This document shows positions 34,001 to 41,230 of a stretch of DNA of 55,662 bases, piece after piece. Positions within the stretch are counted from its first letter, which is position 1, and each line of letters starts with the position of its first letter. A program made the translations under genes and the position numbers. This stretch comes from a virus, in IMG/VR virus record IMGVR_UViG_3300024261_000038, positions 1 through 55,662 of that record. One strand, written 5' to 3'. A model generated the notes under the pieces. It made no database searches and had not been told where the DNA came from. It was given only the letters and a program-made list of their open reading frames with translations.

Positions 34001-35012
34001 ACTTAATGAAATAACAGCAGCATCAAAAGATGGCGATACAATTTTAAAAGGATTCATGTCAGGTATAGAAGATGCAAGTACAGAATTAGCTGCACCGTTT
34101 TTAGATGAATCTATTTGGACGGAAGCTGCAAGAGATATAACTACTAGAGGTGGTAGAACAAGAGAAGGTAAAGTTTTATACACAGATCAAACTCCTGTTG
34201 GAGATGTAGCACAAATTAGATTTAGACATTTAATGGAAGCACTCTTACCTCAATACAAACCTTATATAAGAATAGTACAAGCAGCTACTGGTAAACCAAA
34301 TAAACTTGGAGAGATTTTAGAATTAGATGATCAGATAGCTGGACTAGCAGGGTTTAGACCTACTAAAGTAGATCCACTTAAAGCTATGGGATTTAAAATA
34401 TCTCAATACCAAACAGGTATAAGAAATGCTAGAAGAGAATTTACAGGTGGTTACTTTGGATTGTTAAAAGGTGGACCAATTGACCCTAATGATATTATTA
34501 CAAGATACTATGAATCTAACAAAGCAAGATTTAAAGTGCAAAAAGAAATGTATAAAAATATTGATGCAGCACAAATCTTAGGAACTAATCCAAATGATTT
34601 AAGACAAACGTTTCAAGATAGACAACTTACAACAAAAACTTTTAATAATTTAAGAAGAGGAAAGTATGAACCTTATTTTCCATCTGAAGATATAAGAGCT
34701 AGATTTAAAGAGATTGCAGACAACTTAGGTTCGTACGATGTGTACAAAGTAGCTGTTCCTTTTTTAAAAGCAATGAGATCACAAATGAAATTTTTAAGTC
34801 TTGATGATACTTTTGATATAGATTTAAATGACTTTTCTTTAGATACAGTGGAAACACCTAACTTACCAAATACACCGATGCCTGCAAATATCCAACCAAA
34901 TGTAAATAATCAGGCGCAAGGAGTGGATCCAAATACTAACTTGACATCAACAGAGATGGCATTACTGTCTCCAGAAGAACAACTAATTAGACAAAGGTTA
35001 AGAAGAACATAA
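31065..35012 (+). CDS. Giant internal virion / ejection protein (1315 aa)
   Basis: The longest gene here. Size, helical character and position at the end of the structural block parallel the large ejection proteins such as T7 gp16 and P22 gp16/gp20. Ala/Gly-rich hydrophobic segments (about residues 20-50 and 140-160) could be membrane-active. I see no catalytic Glu motif of a transglycosylase, so the enzymatic function often found in T7 gp16 is not supported. The C-terminus ends in a Pro/Asn-rich linker and STEMALLSPEEQLIRQRLRRT. Coupled by TAATG to an XhlA-like gene. Confidence 0.75.
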   Translation: MALQPLYPAEENNEVSWYTSGLAGIASGGIKVVEGAFSLGAELIDLGFDTNSAAQVEMFFDKLNPLEEYAEQSGIGKLTQALVQIGVPGTAGFKLGSKLAKKYFDSKKAGLLVSAGSKNITKQKQIADRLNKQTGYARFGVGAVGGAAGEAFVADVEEIGSFGDMFDRGPTQLDVFALDGGREDATRKLMNRLKFGSESLLLTPFVAGVGKGAKALATRGKDLAYSNYKLERYLGKFAQAFTPEGAMTKEVFGSQKVMEGFRSADVNRATELIRKLDTNLSKAFPQMQSILDRSLTKKEKDEFLKEINELMFDGDLTKLVDGKRSDAFVKVLKDKGVDQKVIDSITGTVDEARSTIGNLIKTTNNYNSKELKDILQDRIKGLTENTYKIFETTPVLGVFGRYRPTDDSMVEAIDFFRQQIAGTNKDKTFKLDSDTYYEEAKNIVERIIEDGIKAKKTGRGLADPNYVSKTLTDLPGGKFVDEIIERTGAPPPVIKKLLGEMKDPRYSMFNAITELSGIARSSAMFKEMFDTNVAAQAQGARGSFWDSIEAAKAATNSQAKIVRVDDALAGMSEFKAGKASNPLGGMFTTADTAEALKRMNGLTEGAFTAAVRGREGANVAEKGASFLYRNLLLFPKATAQLAKTVLSIPTHLRNIISAGAFAGANGILFEGFMNPKLLGDSFRKGWQISGVNPFKPSRFNDEGFEKAYRELLELGVVNSQVQIGDLKNLMRDVGFGDKIMDLDAIVNPMLNKLKKVPAYLQGKYVAEDDFWKITNYFVELNRRQDALVKDGIRRGVKVDPNNAEFLAKLKTETADIVKNTVPNYNYVGDFVRTARNLPIGNFMSFPSEMLRTTTNIGGQALKEMRHSKPTIGTNIAPYVLDAATGTMVKNDNPFYRIGATRAAGMAFTLGAVPAALVEGSKALYNVSKDELDALRQFVPDWSRNSTLIPMRDEKTGELKYIDFSHSNAYDVVAKPFRTLLNEITAASKDGDTILKGFMSGIEDASTELAAPFLDESIWTEAARDITTRGGRTREGKVLYTDQTPVGDVAQIRFRHLMEALLPQYKPYIRIVQAATGKPNKLGEILELDDQIAGLAGFRPTKVDPLKAMGFKISQYQTGIRNARREFTGGYFGLLKGGPIDPNDIITRYYESNKARFKVQKEMYKNIDAAQILGTNPNDLRQTFQDRQLTTKTFNNLRRGKYEPYFPSEDIRARFKEIADNLGSYDVYKVAVPFLKAMRSQMKFLSLDDTFDIDLNDFSLDTVETPNLPNTPMPANIQPNVNNQAQGVDPNTNLTSTEMALLSPEEQLIRQRLRRT

Positions 35013-35191
35013 TGACTAAAAAATCTGCATTACAAAAAATTGAAGACCATGAAAAACTGTGTCGTATTATGCAGAAACAAACTTTTGATCAGATCAAAGA
35101 AGTTAAGCAAAGATTAGAACGTATGGAAAAGATGATAATAGGTGGAGCGTTTGGAATTGTAGTTGCTCTTTTATTGAACATGCTTAAATGA
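35012..35191 (+). CDS. XhlA-like membrane protein, possible holin component (59 aa)
   Basis: An N-terminal charged coiled-coil (residues 1-40) and one C-terminal transmembrane helix (about 42-58) reproduce the architecture of XhlA-type proteins, which act with holins. It overlaps both neighbours (TAATG at the start, ATGA at the end) and lies two genes before the M15 endolysin. It may assist lysis; a regulatory membrane protein is an alternative. Confidence 0.55.
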   Translation: MTKKSALQKIEDHEKLCRIMQKQTFDQIKEVKQRLERMEKMIIGGAFGIVVALLLNMLK

Positions 35192-35700
35192 AAATTTTAA
35201 ACGATATTTTACCACAAGAAACTAATTTAAAAATATTAGATTTAGTTACAAAAGAAAATTGGTTTGTATCTAAAGATGATATAAATTTGTCACAATTAGA
35301 ATCATTAATGTCTTATAACACTGGATTACAAAATGTTACTTATCAAGAAGGTTCTGATTTTGAAAATCAATTTCAAGAATTAAATGAATATGCTCAATTA
35401 ATATTAGATGAAGTAAGTAAAAAATTAAATATTAAAACAGAGCCTCATAGATTTTTTTGGAATTTATACTTTACTCCAAGTCACTCTGAGAATCACAGAG
35501 ATTGGCCTGTTGCAGATAAATGTCAAACAATAATTTATAATCTACATACAACGGATGGTGGAACAGAGATAGATGGTAAAACTTTTAAAGACAAAATGGG
35601 TCAAGCAAAAATTTTTGAAAGCAATTTATTACACAAAGGTATTTCTTGCAAAGAAGACAAAGTAAGATTAAACTTAAACATTATTTTTAAAATAAAATGA
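35188..35700 (+). CDS. 2OG-Fe(II) oxygenase-like protein near the lysis genes
   Basis: 170 aa. ENHRDWP gives His 103 and Asp 105, LLHKGIS gives His 149 and VRLNLN Arg 160: the HxD...H...R pattern of the Fe(II)/2OG fold with spacing like the gene at 23724. Overlaps the XhlA-like gene by 4 nt and the endolysin gene by 4 nt, so the three are co-translated. Why an oxygenase is sandwiched between lysis genes is unclear. Confidence 0.7.
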   Translation: MKILNDILPQETNLKILDLVTKENWFVSKDDINLSQLESLMSYNTGLQNVTYQEGSDFENQFQELNEYAQLILDEVSKKLNIKTEPHRFFWNLYFTPSHSENHRDWPVADKCQTIIYNLHTTDGGTEIDGKTFKDKMGQAKIFESNLLHKGISCKEDKVRLNLNIIFKIK

Positions 35701-36173
35701 AACTATCTCGTAATTTTAGCTTGCAAGAGCTTATTAAATCAGACACGGCTATACGTAAGGGCATTAATAATGAACCCAATGCTGATCAAATAGATAAATT
35801 AAAAGCATTGTGTGAAAATATTTTACAGCCAGTGCGTGATCAATTTGGTAGAGTTAAAGTGACCAGCGGATTCCGTTCTCCTGAGCTGTGCACAGCCATA
35901 GGATCAAGTTTAACTAGTCAGCACTCAAAAGCTGAGGCGGTTGATTTCGAATGTATGGGAGTTGACAATGCTGAAGTAGCGGATTGGATAAAACAAAATT
36001 TAGAGACAGATCAATTGATACTCGAATACTACACGCCTGGAGAACCTAATTCGGGGTGGATTCACGCAAGTTACATACCTTTTAACCCTAGACATCAATA
36101 CATGCGGGCTTACCGTGAAGATAAGAAAACTAAATACAAGCCTATTATTGGTAGAGCAGTAGATTTAGTTTAG
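35697..36173 (+). CDS. Endolysin, M15 family peptidase
   Basis: 158 aa. SGFRSPEL, SQHSKAEAVDFE (His 76 and Asp 83) and GWIHASY (His 123), with Glu 110 in LILEY as likely catalytic base, fit the zinc-dependent Peptidase_M15_3 group. Such enzymes cut peptide stems of peptidoglycan (D-Ala-D-Ala or L-Ala-D-Glu bonds) to lyse the host. No signal peptide, so a holin is needed for release. Its stop overlaps that of the convergent SNF2 gene by 4 nt. Confidence 0.85.
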   Translation: MKLSRNFSLQELIKSDTAIRKGINNEPNADQIDKLKALCENILQPVRDQFGRVKVTSGFRSPELCTAIGSSLTSQHSKAEAVDFECMGVDNAEVADWIKQNLETDQLILEYYTPGEPNSGWIHASYIPFNPRHQYMRAYREDKKTKYKPIIGRAVDLV

Positions 36174-37600
36174 ATCCAATCTCTTAACTCTTCACCCATA
36201 ACTTCAGATGCAATATTAATTTTATTACGTAAAGCTTTTACAATCTTTTCATCTACAGTATCCTCTGCTATAATATCAACATATGTTACCGTTTTTGTTT
36301 GTCCTATTCTGTGCGCTCGGTCTTCTGACTGTAATCTTTTTTCTAAATCGTAACCATTGGAATAATAAATAACAGTATTAGCTTGTGTAAGTGTAATACC
36401 ATATCCACCTGTCTGTGGTGTACCTATTAAGAATCTACACTTAGGATCATTTTGAAATTTACGAATAAAGTCTTGTCTATCTTCTTGTGGTGTTAAACCA
36501 TAATAATGAACATAGGAATCTGGACCATAAACTTTAATTATTTTTTGTATAATTTCACCTACACTTAATTGATAGTTAGCCCAGATAATAGCTTTACCAT
36601 CTGTGTCTTCTAAAATAGACATCAATTCATTAAGTCTATTACTTTCAACTTGTTGTGTGGTTCCATCATCAGCTGTTACATAACCGCAGGTTATTTGATG
36701 TAGTCTCATTAGCTGTGTTAATACAGTCATAGTGGTAGTTACTTTACCATTGAGTACAGCAAGAGCTTGTTCTTTCATTTGCTCATAAACTCTTTTTTGA
36801 TCAGCTGTCAATGTTATATGACGTTTGATAAATACTTTAGGGGGTAAATCTAAACAATCTTCTTTTAATACTCTGTATGAAAATTCTTTTACAATGTCGG
36901 ATAACTCTCCTAGGTTTTGAAATTTATCTACTACCTGGATAGATCGTCCACGTATATGCATCGTTTTCATTTCAGCATATCTATTTCTAAATGCGTAGTA
37001 GGAAGCAAAGTCCAACAACCACGGATCAAGGAACTCACACTGTGTATACAAATCAAGTGGGTTTTTAGTAATAGGAGAACCTGTCATTATTCTTTTATAC
37101 TTAGCATTTAAACCTATCTTAATAATATTTTTAGTACGTCTAGCAGAAGGTGTTTTAATTGTAGTAGACTCATCAATAGCCATCATAGTTTTATGTGAGT
37201 TAATAAATTTAGTTGCAAACTTAACACCTTTGTCTGTACTTAATGCTTCAACATTCATAATTAAAATATGTAATGCAGAGTCTATTTCAAATAATGTATC
37301 TAATTTTTCTTGTTGTGTTTTTGTAATATTAGGCTGCCACAATACAGACACATTCTCTATATGATCTGGTAAATGTGTAGGTAGTTCTTGTTCATACCAA
37401 GTCTTAACAACACCTTTAGGTGCAATAATTAAAGCACCATCAATCTTGCCTTTGTCATATAACATAGCAACATTGTCTATTAATACTTTTGTTTTGCCTG
37501 TACCCATTTCCATAAAATAAGCAAAGTTTTCTTTATTCCAAGACTTTTCTAATGCAGTAATTTGATGTGCATAAGGTTTTGTTTTAAATTTATAATTCAT
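36170..37600 (-). CDS. SNF2-type DNA helicase / translocase
   Basis: 476 aa. Walker A MGTGKT (32-37), motif II IDES (142-145, a DExx variant), TGSPITKNP after motif III, and C-terminal QTGGYGITL and QSEDRAHRIGQ (motifs V and VI) place it in the SF2 SNF2-like group found in many phages beside replication genes. It is transcribed divergently from the replication block, from a shared symmetric promoter region. A role in replication initiation or in remodelling nucleoid proteins is likely. Confidence 0.88.
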   Translation of the reverse strand: MNYKFKTKPYAHQITALEKSWNKENFAYFMEMGTGKTKVLIDNVAMLYDKGKIDGALIIAPKGVVKTWYEQELPTHLPDHIENVSVLWQPNITKTQQEKLDTLFEIDSALHILIMNVEALSTDKGVKFATKFINSHKTMMAIDESTTIKTPSARRTKNIIKIGLNAKYKRIMTGSPITKNPLDLYTQCEFLDPWLLDFASYYAFRNRYAEMKTMHIRGRSIQVVDKFQNLGELSDIVKEFSYRVLKEDCLDLPPKVFIKRHITLTADQKRVYEQMKEQALAVLNGKVTTTMTVLTQLMRLHQITCGYVTADDGTTQQVESNRLNELMSILEDTDGKAIIWANYQLSVGEIIQKIIKVYGPDSYVHYYGLTPQEDRQDFIRKFQNDPKCRFLIGTPQTGGYGITLTQANTVIYYSNGYDLEKRLQSEDRAHRIGQTKTVTYVDIIAEDTVDEKIVKALRNKINIASEVMGEELRDWI

Positions 37601-37621
37601 AATTTTTTCTCTTCTTTCTAG

Positions 37622-37658
37622 TTGACAATCATATAAACATGTTTATATTGTTTGTCAA
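37622..37658. promoter_or_regulatory. Symmetric divergent promoter with palindromic operator
   Basis: On the + strand TTGACA (37622-37627), 16 nt, TATATT (37644-37649). On the - strand TTGACA (37658-37653), 17 nt, TATATG (37635-37630). The centre is a perfect 18-bp palindrome ATATAAACATGTTTATAT (37631-37648) shared by both spacers and -10 boxes. One regulator could control the helicase and the replication block together. The + start falls within 2 nt of the ATG at 37658. Confidence 0.75.
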
Positions 37659-38023
37659 TGTCAGAAAGAAAAGTTTATGTAATACAAGAAATACCAGGAA
37701 GCCAAGCAGGTACTCCTAAAATAAATATTATGGGTGCAGCTTCTTATTCTACTTCAGGTAAATTTAATTTTTTATTACCAGAGTTTTCTCAAATGATTTT
37801 TTCTCCTGGTCCATTAATTTTTAAATTAAGAAAAGGTTTAAGAAATTATACACCAGAAGATTATTTATTATTAACAGGAGATCCTGCAATCATTGGTGTT
37901 GCATGTTCTATTGCGTCTGATATTACAAACGGTAAATACAATGTATTGAAATGGGATAAACAAGAAAGAAAATATTATCCTATTGAAATTAATCTATACG
38001 AGAAAGGAGAAATAGATGATTAG
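37658..38023 (+). CDS. Conserved early protein, 121 aa
   Basis: Function unknown. The ATG at 37658 (MSERKVYVIQEIPG...) is preferred over the TTG at 37652. The core GLRNYTPEDYLLLTGDPAII and NVLKWDKQERKYYPI are conserved in marine phage early regions as I recall. First gene of the replication block, expected to be expressed early from a nearly leaderless transcript. Confidence 0.7.
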   Translation: MSERKVYVIQEIPGSQAGTPKINIMGAASYSTSGKFNFLLPEFSQMIFSPGPLIFKLRKGLRNYTPEDYLLLTGDPAIIGVACSIASDITNGKYNVLKWDKQERKYYPIEINLYEKGEIDD

Positions 38024-38291
38024 AAAACATTATTTAAAAGAAAGATTAAATAAAACAGAAAAATGGATTGAACATTATTTAGAAACAGAAGACCATATAC
38101 AAATTTCTAGAAATGCTCTTAAACAATCATATAATGAAATTCATTTTTTAATAAGTTGGACAGTAAAAATACTTCACTTACCAACTAAAATTTATGATTT
38201 TATTTACACTATAATTTGGTGGAATAGATATCGTAAAGCATGTAAAGAAGTTGAAATTATAAGAAAGGAATTAGAAAGTTATGACAATTAA
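38016..38291 (+). CDS. Small basic early protein, 91 aa
   Basis: Overlaps its neighbours by 8 and 11 nt, with AAAGGAG near 38003. Aromatic/hydrophobic centre (FIYTIIWWNRY) between charged helices; possibly membrane-attached. No known family. Confidence 0.6.
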   Translation: MIRKHYLKERLNKTEKWIEHYLETEDHIQISRNALKQSYNEIHFLISWTVKILHLPTKIYDFIYTIIWWNRYRKACKEVEIIRKELESYDN

Positions 38292-38832
38292 TTTTGAACA
38301 AGATCAACAAGATGCAATGAAAAAAACTGAAAACATTCAGTCTCTTGCAGATCAAGTAGAAATGTTAGAGGGCTTGCACAAAAGAATAGAGGCAAGTGAA
38401 ACTAACATTAAAGATTTAAAAAAAGAATACCAACGTATATCGGGTGAGGTTATTCCCACCATGATGTCCGAGATGGGTTTAGCAGAATTAAAACTACAAG
38501 ATGGATCACATCTTAAAGTTTCAACGACGTATCGTGCTACTATTACAGAAGCAAATAAAGAGACGGCGTTTAACTGGCTTCGGGACAATGGATTAGGTGA
38601 TATTATTAAGAACGAGATCTTGGTATCATTTGGTCGTAACGAGGATAACAAGGCAGCAGAATATGCTGATCTTGCGAAGGGTCACGGGTTTCAACCAACA
38701 CAAAAGATGAAGGTTGAGCCCATGACTCTGAAAGCGCTAGTCCGTGAGCGTATTGAGGCAGGTAAAGAAATGCCAACGGAAATCTTTGGGGTATTCTCAG
38801 AGAATAAAACAACTATAAAAAGGAACAAATAA
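38281..38832 (+). CDS. Conserved replication-region protein, 183 aa
   Basis: A coiled N-terminal half (residues 15-60), then a compact domain with TYRATITEANKETAFNWLRDNG, DIIKNEILVSFGRNED and KALVRERIEAGKEMP. This family is widespread in phages next to an ssDNA-binding-like gene, as here. Its role is not known to me; recombination or replication accessory is likely by context. Confidence 0.7.
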   Translation: MTINFEQDQQDAMKKTENIQSLADQVEMLEGLHKRIEASETNIKDLKKEYQRISGEVIPTMMSEMGLAELKLQDGSHLKVSTTYRATITEANKETAFNWLRDNGLGDIIKNEILVSFGRNEDNKAAEYADLAKGHGFQPTQKMKVEPMTLKALVRERIEAGKEMPTEIFGVFSENKTTIKRNK

Positions 38833-38834
38833 AC

Positions 38835-39581
38835 ATGAACCAAGTAGCAGAAAAAAAGAATAGTGCATTAGCAACATTTGATATGGAAGCTGATGCAGCA
38901 CAAGGCGCTCAAAATATATCGCAAGAAGATCTTGCGTTGCCTTTCTTAAAAATTTTGGGCCAACTATCACCAGAAGTAAACAAGCGTGATGGTAAATATG
39001 TCGAGGGTGCAGAACCTGGCAAAATAATAAATACTGTAACTAATGAACTGTATGACACTATACAAGTTGTACCGGCTCATTACAAAAGACAGTACATTGA
39101 ATGGCAAGACAGAGGTACCAGTACAGGTGCACCTGTAGCAATTCACGATGCAGATAGTGATATTGTAAGTCAGACGACTAGAGGTAAAGATTACAAAGAC
39201 AGATTACCAAATGGTAATTATCTTGATAACACTGCTAGTCATTTTGTATTGACTCTTGGAGATAACCCACAGACAGCTTTGATTTCTATGAAATCTACTC
39301 AACTTAAAGTTAGTAGAAAATGGAACTCAATGATGATGGGTATCAAGATGCAAGGTAAAAACGGTTTATTCACACCGCCTACTTATAGCCACATTTATAA
39401 TCTATCTACCGTTCAGATGTCTAATGACAAAGGAACATGGTTTGGTTGGGATGTATCTAAAGTTGGTCCTGTAACAGACAAAGTTGTATACGATATGGCT
39501 AAGTCATTTGCAGAATCAGTTGGCAAAGGTGAGGTGCAAGCTAAACACGGTACAGAAGAGAAAACTAACTCTCCTTACTAA
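38835..39581 (+). CDS. Possible ssDNA-binding/recombination accessory protein, 248 aa
   Basis: ISQEDLALPFLKILGQLSPEV, YKRQYIEWQDRGTSTGAPV and STQLKVSRKWNSMM are signature blocks of a conserved phage protein usually located with replication genes. It has been thought of as ssDNA-binding-like, but I see no decisive OB-fold or acidic tail beyond TEEKTNSPY. Follows the 183-aa gene by 2 nt, so the pair is likely one functional unit. Confidence 0.6.
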   Translation: MNQVAEKKNSALATFDMEADAAQGAQNISQEDLALPFLKILGQLSPEVNKRDGKYVEGAEPGKIINTVTNELYDTIQVVPAHYKRQYIEWQDRGTSTGAPVAIHDADSDIVSQTTRGKDYKDRLPNGNYLDNTASHFVLTLGDNPQTALISMKSTQLKVSRKWNSMMMGIKMQGKNGLFTPPTYSHIYNLSTVQMSNDKGTWFGWDVSKVGPVTDKVVYDMAKSFAESVGKGEVQAKHGTEEKTNSPY

Positions 39582-39595
39582 TCAAATCCTAGGTA

Positions 39596-39627
39596 GTGGG
39601 CGTCGAAGCGAGAGTGGGAACGCCCGC
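39596..39627 (+). promoter_or_regulatory. GC-rich hairpin in the primase leader
   Basis: GTGGGCGT (39596-39603) pairs with ACGCCCGC (39620-39627), 8 bp with one G-U, around a 16-nt purine-rich loop. It lies 22 nt before the primase ATG in otherwise AT-rich DNA, with no U-run. An mRNA structure (protection, processing or regulation) is more likely than a terminator. Confidence 0.45.
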
Positions 39628-39649
39628 GAAAATTAATTGTATATTTATT

Positions 39650-41230
39650 ATGGTAGAAAAATTTAGAAAGATATTTAAAGGTTTGGAAGAAAGATTTGGG
39701 TACCATGTACTTGATCAAAGTAATGGTAACGGTAAAAAATCTGGTACTTCATTTACATCTTCTTATGCACATACAGAAGAAATGTGGAAAGCACATCTAG
39801 AAGGCATTAAGTTTAGTGTTAAAACAAAAACAAAAATTATAGAAGCAGATAGTTTAGGTCTTTGTCCTATTACAAGTGACAGTAAATGTACTTGGGGTGC
39901 AATAGATTTAGATGAATATAAACCTGACGTAAAAGAATTATATAAAAAAATAAAAAGTTTGAATGTACCTGTAATACCATTTAAATCTAAAAGCGGTGGT
40001 ATACACGTTTACATATTCTTAACAGAAGAAGTCCCTGCATTATTATTAAGAGAAAAATTACATTCAATAAAAAATATATTTGGAGATTGTAAACCAGATA
40101 AAATATTTCCTGTGCAAAAATATTTAAACCTTGAAAAAGGTTCAGCAGGTAGTTGGATCAATCTTCCATATCATAACTACAAAAATACTGTGAGGTGTAT
40201 GATAAAGGAGGATGGCTCTGGGGCCACCCTGGAAGAGTTCTTTGAACACTATGAAAGAAATACAGTCACTCCCAAACAACTCAAAACATTAAAATCAAAC
40301 ATAGACGAAGGAGACTCTGGAGAATGGTTCCAGGATGGTCCTCCTTGTATGCAAGCACTTGCAAAATTTGGTGTACCTAAAAGTCAAAGGAACGAAGTTT
40401 TATTAGATATGACTAGGTATGTAAAACAAAGATACCCTGAAGATTGGAAAGATAAAACTTTAGAATATAACAAACAATTTTTTGAACCTAAAGGAAAAGG
40501 TATGGGTTTCAGTGAAGTAAGTGGAGTCATAGGATCTAGAGAGAAAAAAGATTATGTATATAGATGTGACCAAGATTGGTTAAAAAGTTATTGTAATAAA
40601 GAAGAATGTATTAAAAGAAAGTTTGGTATAAGCGGTTCACTAAACAGTGAGTTGGTATTAGGTCCTTTATCTTACGTAACATCTAATCCTAAAATTTGGT
40701 ATCTAGGTTTTAATGGTGAAGAGGTAGGTCTATCATCAAAAGAATTAGTTAAACAAGATTTAGCAAGAGAAGCTGCAACAGAACAAACAAGTAAGACACC
40801 CCCTAAAATTAAAAATTGGGATATGCAACTACGAGCACTTCAAGAAAAAGCTACAGAGATAGATGCACCAGAAGAAAGTTTACCAACGTTTAGATTAAAA
40901 ACAAGTTTAGAAAGTTTTTGTTTTAATACTAGAGTGACTAAAGACAAAAAGAAAATATTATTAGGTAGACCTTTTGAAGATGAGTCTTCTATTAAATTTA
41001 CTTTTGGTGACTTCTTTAAATATATAAAAGCTGATGAATGGAATATTACTTCAGACGTTACCCACCAAATGTTAAAAAAAATTCCTGGTATTACAAGAGA
41101 TAAGTTTCACATTAAAGAAGGTGTTAAACGATGGGTATATGTTTTACATAAAGAACAGTTTGACAATGAGCCTGCAACAGAACAAGAAGTTCCAGAGTAT
41201 GTTAACCAAGAAAAAGAAAGTCCGTTTTAA
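39650..41230 (+). CDS. DNA primase(-polymerase), archaeo-eukaryotic type
   Basis: 526 aa from the ATG at 39650 (MVEKFRKIFKGLEERFG); a longer frame from a GTG at 39596 would run through the leader hairpin. WGAIDLDEY (Asp 86, Asp 88) and KSKSGGIHVYIF (His 119) are AEP motifs I and II, followed by GSWINLPYHN. Four cysteines (233, 306, 315, 320) may bind zinc or an iron-sulfur cluster as in other AEP proteins. The C-terminal 200 residues are of unclear fold and may serve in DNA binding. It would prime replication for the family A polymerase downstream. Confidence 0.82.
   Translation: MVEKFRKIFKGLEERFGYHVLDQSNGNGKKSGTSFTSSYAHTEEMWKAHLEGIKFSVKTKTKIIEADSLGLCPITSDSKCTWGAIDLDEYKPDVKELYKKIKSLNVPVIPFKSKSGGIHVYIFLTEEVPALLLREKLHSIKNIFGDCKPDKIFPVQKYLNLEKGSAGSWINLPYHNYKNTVRCMIKEDGSGATLEEFFEHYERNTVTPKQLKTLKSNIDEGDSGEWFQDGPPCMQALAKFGVPKSQRNEVLLDMTRYVKQRYPEDWKDKTLEYNKQFFEPKGKGMGFSEVSGVIGSREKKDYVYRCDQDWLKSYCNKEECIKRKFGISGSLNSELVLGPLSYVTSNPKIWYLGFNGEEVGLSSKELVKQDLAREAATEQTSKTPPKIKNWDMQLRALQEKATEIDAPEESLPTFRLKTSLESFCFNTRVTKDKKKILLGRPFEDESSIKFTFGDFFKYIKADEWNITSDVTHQMLKKIPGITRDKFHIKEGVKRWVYVLHKEQFDNEPATEQEVPEYVNQEKESPF

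Noticed and set aside
31065-35012. Transglycosylase domain in the giant ejection protein
   Set aside because: No convincing catalytic Glu motif was seen, so enzymatic activity is not claimed.
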